Shown here: in pieces, positions 16,175 to 24,468 of the stretch
Numbering within the stretch: position 1 is the stretch's first letter
How the letters are laid out: every line of letters starts with the position of its first letter
From: Adonisia turfae CCMR0081
GTDB taxonomy: Bacteria; Cyanobacteriota; Cyanobacteriia; Phormidesmidales; Phormidesmidaceae
DNA: 64,000 nt
Assembly: GCF_011009555.1 (NCBI RefSeq)
Contig: NZ_QXHD01000003.1
Location: 289,239-353,238, forward strand
Direction of reading: 5' to 3'
The notes under the pieces: model-generated
Database searches by the model: none
What the model was told of the DNA's origin: nothing
The model's input: the letters and a program-made list of their open reading frames with translations, nothing else
Position numbers and translations under genes: made by a program

Positions 16175-18853
16175 TTATTCAGACGCATCCCTGGGAAAAT
16201 GAGGCCGCTGGAAAGATTGCTCTTGAGCTAACAGATCGGTTGCTTCCTCTACCCCCATAGGTTCAGCACAATAGTCTCCTTGTACCGCATTGCAACCTAT
16301 TTCTTTTAGCCAATGCAGTTGTTGCCGTGTTTTTACACCTGCTGCAATCGTTGTCAATCCCAAAGACTGGCACATGGTAATGATTGACTCTGCAATAATC
16401 TGATTGACTCCGTTTAATTCCATTGAACTCACAAAGCCTTGGTCAATTTTGAGGGCTTTTACAGGTAGCTGATGCAAATGGCGTAGGCAGGAGTATCCTG
16501 CTCCAAAATTATCAATAACAACGCCCACACCAAAGTGCTTGAGTTGATTCAGCAAAGGTTGGGTGGTTTCATAATCCTGCACCAGCATGCTTTCTGTTAT
16601 TTCAATCATTAAACTGTTGTCTACAGGTCTATGGACGGCTAAAACTTTCTCAAGCTTGACCAGTAGCGATTCCTTGAGGTGTTCACCTAAAAAATTGATA
16701 TTGATCCCTGGAGAATGTTCAGGAAAATGAGTTTGCCAGAGCACTAACTGCTGACAGGCTGTTCGCAACACCCATTCGTCAATAGGGGCAATCAGCCCAA
16801 TCTCCTGGGCAATGTCAATAAATCGATCTGGCAACATTAGTCCCTCTTCAGGATGCTGCCAGCGGAGTAGGGCTTCAAAGGCTTCTATTTTTTGAGTTTT
16901 CAGATTAACAATGGGCTGATAGTAGAGTGAAAATTCTTCATTTTCCAATGCCCTGTGCAACTTGTTCTCAAGGTGCAGTCGCTGCACCACCTGTAGATGC
17001 ATGGTGGAATCAAAGACAACATACTGCCCTCGCCCCCTACGCTTAGCGTCATACATGGCGACATCGGCATCGCGCAAAAGTTCAGAGGCTATGTAATGAT
17101 GTTGTTGTCTGGATAGGGCAATACCAATACTTACCCCTGGAAATAACCGTTGGTTCGCAATGTTAAGCGGTGTTTGCAGCACTTCTAAAACGCGCTCTGC
17201 CACCATGGTGGCTTCTGCCAGGTCTCCAATCTCCTCTAGGAGAATGACAAATTCGTCGCCGCCCAAACGGGCGGCTAAATCTGTTTCTCGAATGACGCCC
17301 TTGAGTCTGGTGGAAATTGCCAACAGCAGCCTGTCTCCAACGGAGTGACCCAGGCTATCGTTGATGACCTTAAAGTTGTCTAGGTCTAAAAACATTACAG
17401 CCAGCTGGGTTTCATGGTGTCGCTTGACTCGTTTAAGGGCCAACTCTAAACGTTCCATCAACAGACTACGGTTGGGCAAGCCCGTTAGCGCATCGTGAAA
17501 CGCATCATGTTTTAATTTCTCTTCTGCTTTGATGCGATCGCTAATATCCTGAATAACAGCCAACGTATGTTGAGGATTACCTTGGGCATCTTTTACAATG
17601 GATACTCCCGTATTGGACCAAAAAAAGCTACCGTTTTTTCTTAAATAGCGTTTTTCATGAAAAAGGTAAAGGACTTCATTGGTAAATAGCCTGTGGGCCA
17701 TAACCTGACTCTGGTCTCGATCATCCGGATGGGTAATCTCGCTAATGGGTTTGGCCAGTAATTCTTCGCGAGAGTATCCCAGCATTTCATAGAAGCGGGG
17801 GTTGGCATCAACAAATTTGCCATCGAGCGTGCCATTGGCCAACCCAACAGCGGCTTGATTATAAATACTGCGATAGCGTTCTTCACTGTCCCGTAGGGCC
17901 TTCTCAGTCTGGCAGCTCTGGGTAATATCGACGGCCATCGTAATGGCAATGCGTCGACCATCTGCCAGCTTTTCTAACGGTGCGGAGCTAAACTGCCAGA
18001 TCCGCTGCTTGCCTTTGGCAATATTGATAGTTTGTGTGTCCTCATCTCCACGAGATGCCAGACTATAGTTCTTCGCAATGACAGTTTCGAGCATCTCAGT
18101 CGCCCTCTCACCATAGGCTAGCTGGGCCCATACTTGAGTAGTGGGCAGATCCTTCTGGGTAAATCCTGTCAGCTCAGTCCAAGTACCGTTGATATGCAGG
18201 ACCTCACCGTCTTCGGCATGGATCATGATCGGAAATGGAGCCATTGCGATCGCACGGCGAAACCGTTGCTCACTCATCTGTAGACGGGCCTCTGCCTGTT
18301 TGCGATCGCTAATATTCTGCACCAGCATCAACACTTCATCTGCACTACAGGGAACAACCCTAACCTGCTCGATTTGTTTGTTGCCATCAATCAAAAGAGT
18401 GTGTTCATAGGTTTCAATCGATTGGGTTGCCAACGCCTTTTGCAAAGCCTCTAACCGTTTTTGAGCGATATCTGGCGGTAGCCGATCAGTGATATGGGTG
18501 CCTACCCAATTTTGTAGTTCACCGAGGACGGGAAAGTCGGGGGACGCTAAAAACTCAAGATAGATGCCATCGCGATTGATGCGCATGATCAAGTCAGGTA
18601 AGGCATTAATGAGGGCCCGATGGTGGGCTTCACTGGCCAGCAACTCGGCCTCAACCTGCTGGCGACGCTTAACCTCTTGGTTTAATCGATAATTTTGTAT
18701 GGCAACCACAATCAAACTGATCATCGAGCTGCCCAAAGCTAGCATCAGAACCGTTTGCTTTATTTCCAAATCAAGCTGTGATGTGAGCTTTGGCGAGCCA
18801 AGCCACTCTCCCAAAAAATAGAATTGTAATCCAATTGAACTACCCTCAAGCAT
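16175..18853 (-). CDS. PAS-PAS-PAS-GGDEF-EAL signalling protein with degenerate EAL
   Basis: 892 residues. One membrane helix (31-55) precedes three PAS domains (about 72-185, 192-315, 322-445), a GGDEF domain (about 450-612) and an EAL domain (about 628-870). The cyclase side is intact: GGDEF at 531-535, with an RETD (522-525) product-inhibition site five residues upstream. The EAL side has EAL at 660-662 and Lys802, but the metal-binding DDFG is DNFG (781-784) and the usual AEGVE is AAGVK (837-841), losing an aspartate and two glutamates. I infer a c-di-GMP synthase whose EAL is a weak or dead phosphodiesterase, perhaps a binding domain. Confidence 0.92.
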   Translation of the reverse strand: MLEGSSIGLQFYFLGEWLGSPKLTSQLDLEIKQTVLMLALGSSMISLIVVAIQNYRLNQEVKRRQQVEAELLASEAHHRALINALPDLIMRINRDGIYLEFLASPDFPVLGELQNWVGTHITDRLPPDIAQKRLEALQKALATQSIETYEHTLLIDGNKQIEQVRVVPCSADEVLMLVQNISDRKQAEARLQMSEQRFRRAIAMAPFPIMIHAEDGEVLHINGTWTELTGFTQKDLPTTQVWAQLAYGERATEMLETVIAKNYSLASRGDEDTQTINIAKGKQRIWQFSSAPLEKLADGRRIAITMAVDITQSCQTEKALRDSEERYRSIYNQAAVGLANGTLDGKFVDANPRFYEMLGYSREELLAKPISEITHPDDRDQSQVMAHRLFTNEVLYLFHEKRYLRKNGSFFWSNTGVSIVKDAQGNPQHTLAVIQDISDRIKAEEKLKHDAFHDALTGLPNRSLLMERLELALKRVKRHHETQLAVMFLDLDNFKVINDSLGHSVGDRLLLAISTRLKGVIRETDLAARLGGDEFVILLEEIGDLAEATMVAERVLEVLQTPLNIANQRLFPGVSIGIALSRQQHHYIASELLRDADVAMYDAKRRGRGQYVVFDSTMHLQVVQRLHLENKLHRALENEEFSLYYQPIVNLKTQKIEAFEALLRWQHPEEGLMLPDRFIDIAQEIGLIAPIDEWVLRTACQQLVLWQTHFPEHSPGININFLGEHLKESLLVKLEKVLAVHRPVDNSLMIEITESMLVQDYETTQPLLNQLKHFGVGVVIDNFGAGYSCLRHLHQLPVKALKIDQGFVSSMELNGVNQIIAESIITMCQSLGLTTIAAGVKTRQQLHWLKEIGCNAVQGDYCAEPMGVEEATDLLAQEQSFQRPHFPRDASE

Positions 18854-19029
18854 ACTCGTAGATTTCTAACTTTAGTACAGCGTTAAAAAGCCTCTGTACT
18901 CGAATACTGACGTTCTAATGGCTCTATTTGTGGCCTCTAATCGACTCTAAGAATATTAGAAACATTAGTGTTGATTCATAACCATTATCTTTTTTAATTC
19001 AAAAAATAAATAATCATACAGGTTGCTGA

Positions 19030-19101
19030 ACAAAGTGCCCCATCTATGTCAAGAGGAGACCTAGACAAAGTGCCCTATTTGTGTGACGAGGAGACCTAGA
19101 C
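19030..19101. repeat. Tandem direct repeat, two copies, 35-base period
   Basis: The 37-base segments 19030-19066 and 19065-19101 share ACAAAGTGCCC at the start and GAGGAGACCTAGAC at the end, with four to five differences between. They sit in the 290-base gap between the divergent GGDEF-EAL and hydroxylase genes, ending about 40 bases before the hydroxylase ATG, so they could be paired regulator sites. No gene is visible elsewhere in this gap. Confidence 0.75.
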
Positions 19102-19143
19102 TAGATATAGATGGCCTGCTCCATACACTAGAGGACGTATAGA

Positions 19144-19995
19144 ATGATGATCGGCGAGCTACAACTGTTGGAGTATGAGTTTACGATTCGGTGTGGCTTT
19201 TTCTTCGGCATACTTATGTTGATGCAACTATGGGAAGCCATGGCCCCTTGCCGGCATTCCTCATCTCCCAGGGTAATGCGATGGTTTAGCAATGTTGGAT
19301 TATTGACCCTGGGTACGATTGTGTTACGAGCCATCTTTCCCTTGGCATCATTAGGTGTTGCTGCCATTGCTAAGGAACAGCAATGGGGAATATTTTACAC
19401 GTTGCCTCTGACGCACTGGCAGACTGTAGTGCTATCTGTTATCTGTCTGGATTTCATTACCTACCTAAACCATGTCCTGTTTCACGCCTTGCCAGCACTG
19501 TGGCGATTCCATCGAGTGCACCATGCTGATCTCGACTTTGATGTGACGACAGGCCTAAGATTTCATCCCGTTGAAATCTTGCTATCAATGGCCAATAGAA
19601 TGATTATCATTTTGTTGTTAGGGACACCCATCGTTGCTGTATTGATATTTGAAATCATTCTCAATGCAACATCAATGTTCAATCATGGCAACGTTCGTTT
19701 ACCTGCCCCATTAGAGCGCTTACTACGGCTGTTTGTAATCACTCCAGACATGCATCGCATCCATCATTCTGCCATCACCAAAGAAACCAATAGCAATTTT
19801 GGCTTCAATATTCCCTGGTGGGACTACATCTTTGGAACCTATCGCAGACACCCCTTGGCTGGCCATCAAGAGATGGTCATTGGCCTTGTTGAACACCAGC
19901 AAGATTTACGGGTTGTGCAGTTGCATTGGATGCTGGTTTTTCCTTTTCTCAACCATTTATCAAAGACTGAAGAGCCAGTCCTTCGTACCCGCTAA
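19144..19995 (+). CDS. Sterol desaturase / fatty acid hydroxylase superfamily protein
   Basis: 283 residues with four or so membrane segments and the histidine clusters that bind the di-iron centre: NHVLFH (about 110-115), HRVHHAD (about 123-129), RFHP (about 138) and HRIHHS (about 200-205). Enzymes of this family hydroxylate or desaturate sterols, carotenoids or fatty acids using O2. An AGAGGA ribosome site precedes the first ATG. A class III cyclase follows on the same strand after 106 bases. The substrate cannot be told from sequence; in cyanobacteria many such proteins act on membrane lipids. Confidence 0.85.
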   Translation: MMIGELQLLEYEFTIRCGFFFGILMLMQLWEAMAPCRHSSSPRVMRWFSNVGLLTLGTIVLRAIFPLASLGVAAIAKEQQWGIFYTLPLTHWQTVVLSVICLDFITYLNHVLFHALPALWRFHRVHHADLDFDVTTGLRFHPVEILLSMANRMIIILLLGTPIVAVLIFEIILNATSMFNHGNVRLPAPLERLLRLFVITPDMHRIHHSAITKETNSNFGFNIPWWDYIFGTYRRHPLAGHQEMVIGLVEHQQDLRVVQLHWMLVFPFLNHLSKTEEPVLRTR

Positions 19996-20101
19996 GACAT
20001 GGGCACGGGAGATATTGCAAAGATCCAAAAAATGGAGCGCTAAAATTAGTTAGATCCGTTGGGGTGCTGCTGAATACGTAGTTTTATAGGCAAAGGAATA
20101 T

Positions 20102-21349
20102 ATGACGAAGCCTAAAGAGGCCCGTTTTAGGCAACCTACAGTCCAGCCTATTCAGGCTGCTGTTCATCAAGTCATTGCCAAAGAATCCCTTAGCAACGAG
20201 CGTAAGGTTGCCTATGTCAAAGTAGTGGTGGTGCTAATTTCAAGCATTCTAGATGTGCTCGTTTTCTTTTTCCCACAGCGCATCATCGGTGAAGCCTCTG
20301 TTTCGCCTACCGTTGCTCTGATTTCTGTTAGTGCCTGCATCATATATAGCGGCTTTCTCCTGGCCCTATGTCAGCCGACTGCCTGGCGCTGGCTACCCAA
20401 GCTACAGATTGCCATTCCCCTGTTTGATGGCCTGTTACTCGCACTTTTCATTACCAATATTGCAAGTGTCTTAGGGGAAACTCAACCCAAAATTGTCACT
20501 AACGTTGCTGCATTTTGTTGTTTACTAGCGGTCTCTGGCGGTATTCGTATTCGCCGTCAGGCGTCAGCGATTACCACCGTTTTAGCCCTTGCCAACTTTA
20601 CCTATGCTATTTTTCTGTTTCAGTTAAATCTAGCAATCGGTGTGTTTGCACTGTTTACCATTCTGGGTACCGGGCTCATGGGCATGCTCACCTCTGGCAT
20701 TGTCCGCCGCCAAGGCAAAAATGAAGCGGGCCGTCTATTGATGCAGCAGTTTCTGCCAGCGAATGTTGTTGACGCGGCGTTTGAAACACCGACAGATCTG
20801 ATAGAAGAGCCCATGACCTTTGATGTCACGGTTATGGTGACTGACCTACGCGGCTTTACTCACTATGCGGAAAAACTTGAACCCGCTGATGTATTTGAGT
20901 TTCTGAATCAGCTCCAGGGTCTTTTGTCCACCATCGTCAAACGCCATGATGGTTGGGTTACCACCTTTATGGGGGATGGTATGCTGGCCGTCTTTGGTGC
21001 GCCAAACGTGTTAGACAACCACGCAGACCATGCAGTACAGGCGGCCCAGGCAATTTTGTCAGAGGTCGAACAACTGAGCCCTTTGCCCATTGGCATTGGC
21101 TTACATTCAGGCTCCATCGTTGCCGGTTGCCTAGGCACCGATGGTCATCTGGAATTCTCTGTGATTGGAGATACGGTCAATGTTGCTTCTCGACTGGAAT
21201 CCTTAACGAAGGAAGTGGACTCTTCTCTATTGATTAGCAAAACTACTCAGCAACGCCTCAAAAGCCTATCCCTTAAATCCCTAGGCCAATTGCCTATCCG
21301 GGGGCGTGATCAGCACATTGAAGTGTTTGTGCTGCCTTCAGGTGAATAG
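20102..21349 (+). CDS. Membrane-bound class III nucleotide cyclase with atypical substrate residues
   Basis: 415 residues. About five or six membrane helices (40-200) are followed by a class III catalytic domain (about 238-400). Metal-binding aspartates are present (D248 in VTDLRGF, D292 in MGDGM), as is the transition-state pair N360/R364 in VNVASRLE. The residue that normally selects adenine (Lys four before the second Asp) is Thr288, and the partner position is Ser353 (FSVIGD). Guanylyl cyclases have Glu at the first position, so neither consensus fits. Product may be cAMP, but that needs testing. An AAGGA ribosome site precedes the ATG. Confidence 0.88.
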   Translation: MTKPKEARFRQPTVQPIQAAVHQVIAKESLSNERKVAYVKVVVVLISSILDVLVFFFPQRIIGEASVSPTVALISVSACIIYSGFLLALCQPTAWRWLPKLQIAIPLFDGLLLALFITNIASVLGETQPKIVTNVAAFCCLLAVSGGIRIRRQASAITTVLALANFTYAIFLFQLNLAIGVFALFTILGTGLMGMLTSGIVRRQGKNEAGRLLMQQFLPANVVDAAFETPTDLIEEPMTFDVTVMVTDLRGFTHYAEKLEPADVFEFLNQLQGLLSTIVKRHDGWVTTFMGDGMLAVFGAPNVLDNHADHAVQAAQAILSEVEQLSPLPIGIGLHSGSIVAGCLGTDGHLEFSVIGDTVNVASRLESLTKEVDSSLLISKTTQQRLKSLSLKSLGQLPIRGRDQHIEVFVLPSGE

Positions 21350-21488
21350 TTTGTTGACAATATTTACGATTGCTGGTCTGGAAGAAAAACCCGTCTAGTG
21401 CCATTGCTATTTGACGGTATCCCACAACTAACGTCATCTTGAGGATCAGCAATGCCCAATATTTTCTGGGCCCTTGACAAAAACGTGT

Positions 21489-21508
21489 ATTTTGATGATC
21501 ATCGAAAT
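21489..21508. promoter_or_regulatory. ArsR-type operator in front of arsR
   Basis: ATTTTGATGATCATCGAAAT is a near-perfect 20-base palindrome (one mismatched pair), of the ATxTTTGAT-ATC-AAA form bound by ArsR/SmtB repressors. A TTGACA at 21474-21479 lies just upstream. The same half-sites recur at 21964-21983 before arsP. Confidence 0.75.
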
Positions 21509-21886
21509 ATGTCAGATAGCCAATCGCGTTCCGTCGAAGAAATAGCCGCTGCCTTTGCGGCCCTTGGACAGCCTTCACGACTTAATATCGTGCGGCTTCT
21601 TTTATCGGCCCATCCCCAAGGTTTACCTGCGGGCGAAATTCAACGGGAGCTAGGGATTACGGCTTCAACGCTGTCTCACCATTTAGATAAACTGCGTCAG
21701 GTTGGGCTGGTGCAGGCTGAGAAGGATCGCCAATGGATTTGGTATAGCGTCCAGTCTGATGCCCTTAAGTACCTGATTGATTTCCTTTTTGAGGAATGCT
21801 GTACCCGTAATCGAGTTGTTGATCCTGAAACCTTTGAACTAACTGACGTCGCTGAACCTTTGCCTTGTCCTGATCGTCCGGATTGA
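21509..21886 (+). CDS. arsR: ArsR family transcriptional repressor
   Basis: 125 residues from the ATG at 21509, a winged-helix ArsR protein. It has LGQPSRLNIVRLLL (recognised start of the fold), LPAGEIQRELGITASTLSHH as the recognition helices, and a wing near EKDRQWIWYS. A C-terminal CC pair (FEECCTRN) and a later Cys-Pro could bind trivalent arsenic. An alternative ATG at 21452 has a GAGG ribosome site but would place the operator inside the coding region; starting at 21509 puts the operator directly before the ATG and implies a very short or leaderless mRNA. It most likely represses itself and the adjacent arsP through matching operators. Confidence 0.85.
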   Translation: MSDSQSRSVEEIAAAFAALGQPSRLNIVRLLLSAHPQGLPAGEIQRELGITASTLSHHLDKLRQVGLVQAEKDRQWIWYSVQSDALKYLIDFLFEECCTRNRVVDPETFELTDVAEPLPCPDRPD

Positions 21887-21891
21887 TTTTT

Positions 21892-21945
21892 GGTGGGCGG
21901 TGCCCACCCATTGGTCGGGGCATTCCATGAAATGCCCCGACCAAT
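21892..21945 (+). terminator. Double hairpin after arsR
   Basis: Two consecutive hairpins follow the stop: GGTGGGC (21892-21898) with GCCCACC (21902-21908), and a 15-base perfect arm pair 21910-21924 / 21931-21945 (ATTGGTCGGGGCATT) around CCATGA. The second is followed by GAAAAATTTTTG. It probably ends or limits arsR transcription. The second hairpin also looks like a member of a dispersed repeat, with a degenerate copy near 9510. Confidence 0.75.
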
Positions 21946-21963
21946 GAAAAATTTTTGACCTTT

Positions 21964-21983
21964 ATTTTGATGTTTTTCGAAAT
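21964..21983. promoter_or_regulatory. Second ArsR-type operator, in front of arsP
   Basis: ATTTTGATGTTTTTCGAAAT keeps both outer half-sites of the arsR operator (ATTTTGATG and TCGAAAT) with a changed centre, and lies 19 bases before the arsP ATG, just after TTGACC. This indicates that arsP has its own ArsR-controlled promoter. Confidence 0.7.
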
Positions 21984-22001
21984 ACCGAAGGACTGCCCGT
22001 C

Positions 22002-23042
22002 ATGACTTCAACTGTCTTCAATCGCTTTAATCGCAGTGTTCAACAGCTAGATAAGGTTTTTATCACCATTGTCCTTATCTTTCTTGCCTTGGCTATCCTG
22101 GTGCCGCCTCAGTTTTCTGGTAGCTTGGGCTTCCTGGTCAGCAGCCTGGTGCAGGTGTCTCCCTTCTTGCTACTGTCTATCGGGATTGCGGCCTATGCCC
22201 AGGCCAGTGGTGCAGATAATCTGATTGCCAAGGCGTTTCAAGGACGTATCTCGGTAATGATTGTTGTGGCTTCCCTATTTGGAGCACTTTCGCCCTTTTG
22301 CTCCTGTGGTGTGATCCCACTAATTGCGGCGCTCCTCTCCGTGGGGGTGCCGGTTTCAGCGGTGATGGCTTTTTGGCTATCTTCCCCACTGATGGATCCG
22401 TCCATGTTTATCCTTACCGTGGGTACTCTGGGATTGCAATTCGCCATTGCTAAAACCCTAGCGACAATTGCCATTGGTCTGCTGGGCGGTTTCGGTACGC
22501 TGGCCTTGATGAACTTGGGTGTATCGACTGTAGCCTTCAGAAATCCTTTGCGTGAGGGAGCCGGTAATGGTGGCTGTGGCGGTAGTCGCGTACGGAATCC
22601 TAAGCCGGTTGTGTGGAAATTTTGGCCTGAGGCGGAGCGCCGCCAGAAGTTTTGGCAGGGAGCACGTAACAATGGCTGGTTCCTGGGTAAATGGCTAGCG
22701 CTGGCATTTTTGCTGGAGAGTTTAATGCTGGTATATGTACCCAACGCCTGGATTCAGACGATTGCAGGAGATGGTAGTCTGTTGTCCGTGGTGGGTGCAG
22801 CTCTGGTGGGGATTCCCGCTTACCTGAATGGATATGCAGCATTACCTCTAGTCGCGGGTTTAGTGAATCAAGGTATGGCACCGGGGGCTGGTATGGCATT
22901 TTTGCTGGCAGGTGGGGCCACTAGTATTCCAGCCATGATTGCAGTCTTTGCATTGGCTCGTCGCCCAGTGTTTTTGGCTTACTTAGGCTTTGCCTTTATC
23001 GGTTCGGTGACAGCGGGCTTAGCCTATAGTGTGATGTTTTAA
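22002..23042 (+). CDS. arsP: ArsP-type permease (organoarsenical efflux, DUF318/UPF0718 family)
   Basis: 346 residues, about eight to ten membrane helices in two halves. The family's cysteine motif SPFCSCGVIPL lies at about 99-109, and the second half carries GIPAYLNGYAALPL. A cytoplasmic loop with a GNGGCGGSR segment (about 188-196) separates the halves. ArsP permeases export trivalent organoarsenicals such as methylarsenite. AAGGA precedes the ATG. Context is decisive: arsR with a matching operator upstream and arsH downstream. The alternative reading, an uncharacterised metal permease of the same family, is less likely here. Confidence 0.85.
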   Translation: MTSTVFNRFNRSVQQLDKVFITIVLIFLALAILVPPQFSGSLGFLVSSLVQVSPFLLLSIGIAAYAQASGADNLIAKAFQGRISVMIVVASLFGALSPFCSCGVIPLIAALLSVGVPVSAVMAFWLSSPLMDPSMFILTVGTLGLQFAIAKTLATIAIGLLGGFGTLALMNLGVSTVAFRNPLREGAGNGGCGGSRVRNPKPVVWKFWPEAERRQKFWQGARNNGWFLGKWLALAFLLESLMLVYVPNAWIQTIAGDGSLLSVVGAALVGIPAYLNGYAALPLVAGLVNQGMAPGAGMAFLLAGGATSIPAMIAVFALARRPVFLAYLGFAFIGSVTAGLAYSVMF

Positions 23043-23053
23043 GGAAGAGGTCG

Positions 23054-23097
23054 GGAGTCAGGAGATAGGGGAGAGAATTTTTCTGACTCCTGACTCC
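23054..23097. repeat. Inverted repeat in the arsP-arsH gap
   Basis: GGAGTCAGGAG (23054-23064) pairs with CTCCTGACTCC (23087-23097), just past the arsP stop. The GGAGTCAGGAG-type sequence is a common dispersed element in cyanobacterial intergenic DNA. It may act as a partial terminator. The rest of the 209-base gap is pyrimidine-rich and shows no third ArsR operator. Confidence 0.6.
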
Positions 23098-23251
23098 TGA
23101 AATCTGTCTCCTGAAACTTCTGACCACAGCTCGTTTACTCAGTATCTTTTACGTTATCCAACCATCCCCATGCATCATCGTCACTAGAGTAAACGGTTTT
23201 ATTTCTCTACCCATTCACTTTCATTTTCTCCCTTTCCTTCTAATTTTACCC

Positions 23252-23896
23252 ATGACATTTGACCACAAACCACGCATTCTTTTTCTTTACGGCTCTCTTC
23301 GTGAACGCTCTTACAGTCGTCTTCTAGCGGAAGAAGCTGCTCGTATTATTGAAGACTTTGGAGCTGAGGTAAAGTTTTTTGATCCTCGAGGATTACCCCT
23401 CCACGGTGCAGAACCGGATACTCATCCGAAAGTGAAAGAGTTGCGTGACCTCTCGCTATGGTCAGAAGGACAGGTATGGTCGAGCCCTGAGATGCACGGC
23501 AACATCTCAGGGCTAATGAAAACCCAAATTGATTGGATTCCCCTAAGCATGGGAGCCATTCGCCCTACCCAGGGCCGTACATTGGCTGTGATGCAGGTAT
23601 CTGGCGGTTCCCAATCCTTTAATGCGATTAATACCATGCGAATTTTGGGACGCTGGATGCGGATGTTTACCATTCCGAACCAGTCCTCTGTGGCTAAAGC
23701 CTATCAAGAGTTTAATGAAGACGGCACCATGAAGCAGTCCGCCTACCGAGATCGAGTGGTAGATGTGATGGAAGAACTCTATCGGTTTACCCTGCTACTA
23801 CGAGACAACGTAGATGAACTCACCGATCGCTACAGTGAACGTAAAGCAACTGCAGCGAAACAGCTAGAAGAAACGGCGAAAAACGCTCTGACCTGA
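23252..23896 (+). CDS. arsH: ArsH, NADPH-dependent FMN reductase / organoarsenical oxidase
   Basis: 214 residues of the flavodoxin-like NADPH-FMN reductase fold, with the phosphate-binding [10 protein letters not shown] (14-23), [18 protein letters not shown] (about 78-95) and [23 protein letters not shown] (long ArsH signature around 115-137, of which the first part is diagnostic). ArsH oxidises trivalent methylarsenicals to less toxic pentavalent forms using NADPH/FMN. Position after arsR and arsP completes an organoarsenical detoxification set. No methyltransferase arsM is in the window. Confidence 0.93.
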   Translation: MTFDHKPRILFLYGSLRERSYSRLLAEEAARIIEDFGAEVKFFDPRGLPLHGAEPDTHPKVKELRDLSLWSEGQVWSSPEMHGNISGLMKTQIDWIPLSMGAIRPTQGRTLAVMQVSGGSQSFNAINTMRILGRWMRMFTIPNQSSVAKAYQEFNEDGTMKQSAYRDRVVDVMEELYRFTLLLRDNVDELTDRYSERKATAAKQLEETAKNALT

Positions 23897-23967
23897 CCCA
23901 TAGAGAGCCAATCCATAGGGACCCATGCCTATGGGGCCTGGGATACGGGTATGCAGCCAAATCTTTT

Positions 23968-23994
23968 GTAGGGCGCACGGCTGTGCGCCCCTAC
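23968..23994. terminator. GC-rich hairpin after arsH
   Basis: GTAGGGCGCAC (23968-23978) pairs with GTGCGCCCCTAC (23983-23994) with a one-base bulge and a four-base loop. It lies between the convergent arsH and EF-hand genes, with an oligo-T tract at 24015-24024, and resembles a widespread cyanobacterial hairpin repeat. It is a probable two-way terminator. Confidence 0.65.
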
Positions 23995-24022
23995 GGAGAT
24001 AACCCGATGTAATTTTGTTTTT

Positions 24023-24199
24023 TTAACTTTTATCCCTCTGATCGCGATTGTAGGTAACCACTTCGTGGAGGGTGACCCTACCATCTTCGTTTAGATCGGC
24101 AATGGGGTTGCCAAGACCTACCTGGGCAGCACTGGCCGCGCTAGCCACTGCCCCCATGGACATCAAAACTGTTAGTGTGGATAAGAAGAAGCGTTTCAT
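24023..24199 (-). CDS. Small secreted EF-hand / dockerin-like protein
   Basis: 58 residues from the ATG at 24199 (GAGG about ten bases upstream). A signal peptide with an Ala-rich cleavage region (AASAAQ, about 25-30) leaves a mature peptide of about 30 residues built around a single calcium loop, DLNEDGRVTLHE, followed by a basic tail. An in-frame start at 24235 would spoil the signal peptide. Function unknown; a lone EF-hand suggests calcium-dependent dimerisation or a docking partner. Confidence 0.65.
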   Translation of the reverse strand: MKRFFLSTLTVLMSMGAVASAASAAQVGLGNPIADLNEDGRVTLHEVVTYNRDQRDKS

Positions 24200-24468
24200 T
24201 TCAAAAACCTCGATGCAATGCAAGGTGTTAACCAACGGGTTATCACCTCTGACAGTTTTTAAGATAGAAAGCTCGTCTGAGTCTCACCGCATACTTGGTT
24301 AAGATCCAGCTGAGAGTTAAATGAACAAAATTAATCTTCTTGAGAGAATGAATGATAGTCAATGTAGTACGGACCTGTGCAACGTAATCTATCGAAATCC
24401 GTAAATAGCCAGAATCTCAACGTATCCTACCTTTAGAGGCTAGTTATATATATTTCTTCCAATAACCC

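Noticed and set aside
21364..21451. Third ArsR operator between the cyclase and arsR
   Set aside because: No ATTTTGAT-like half-sites are present there.
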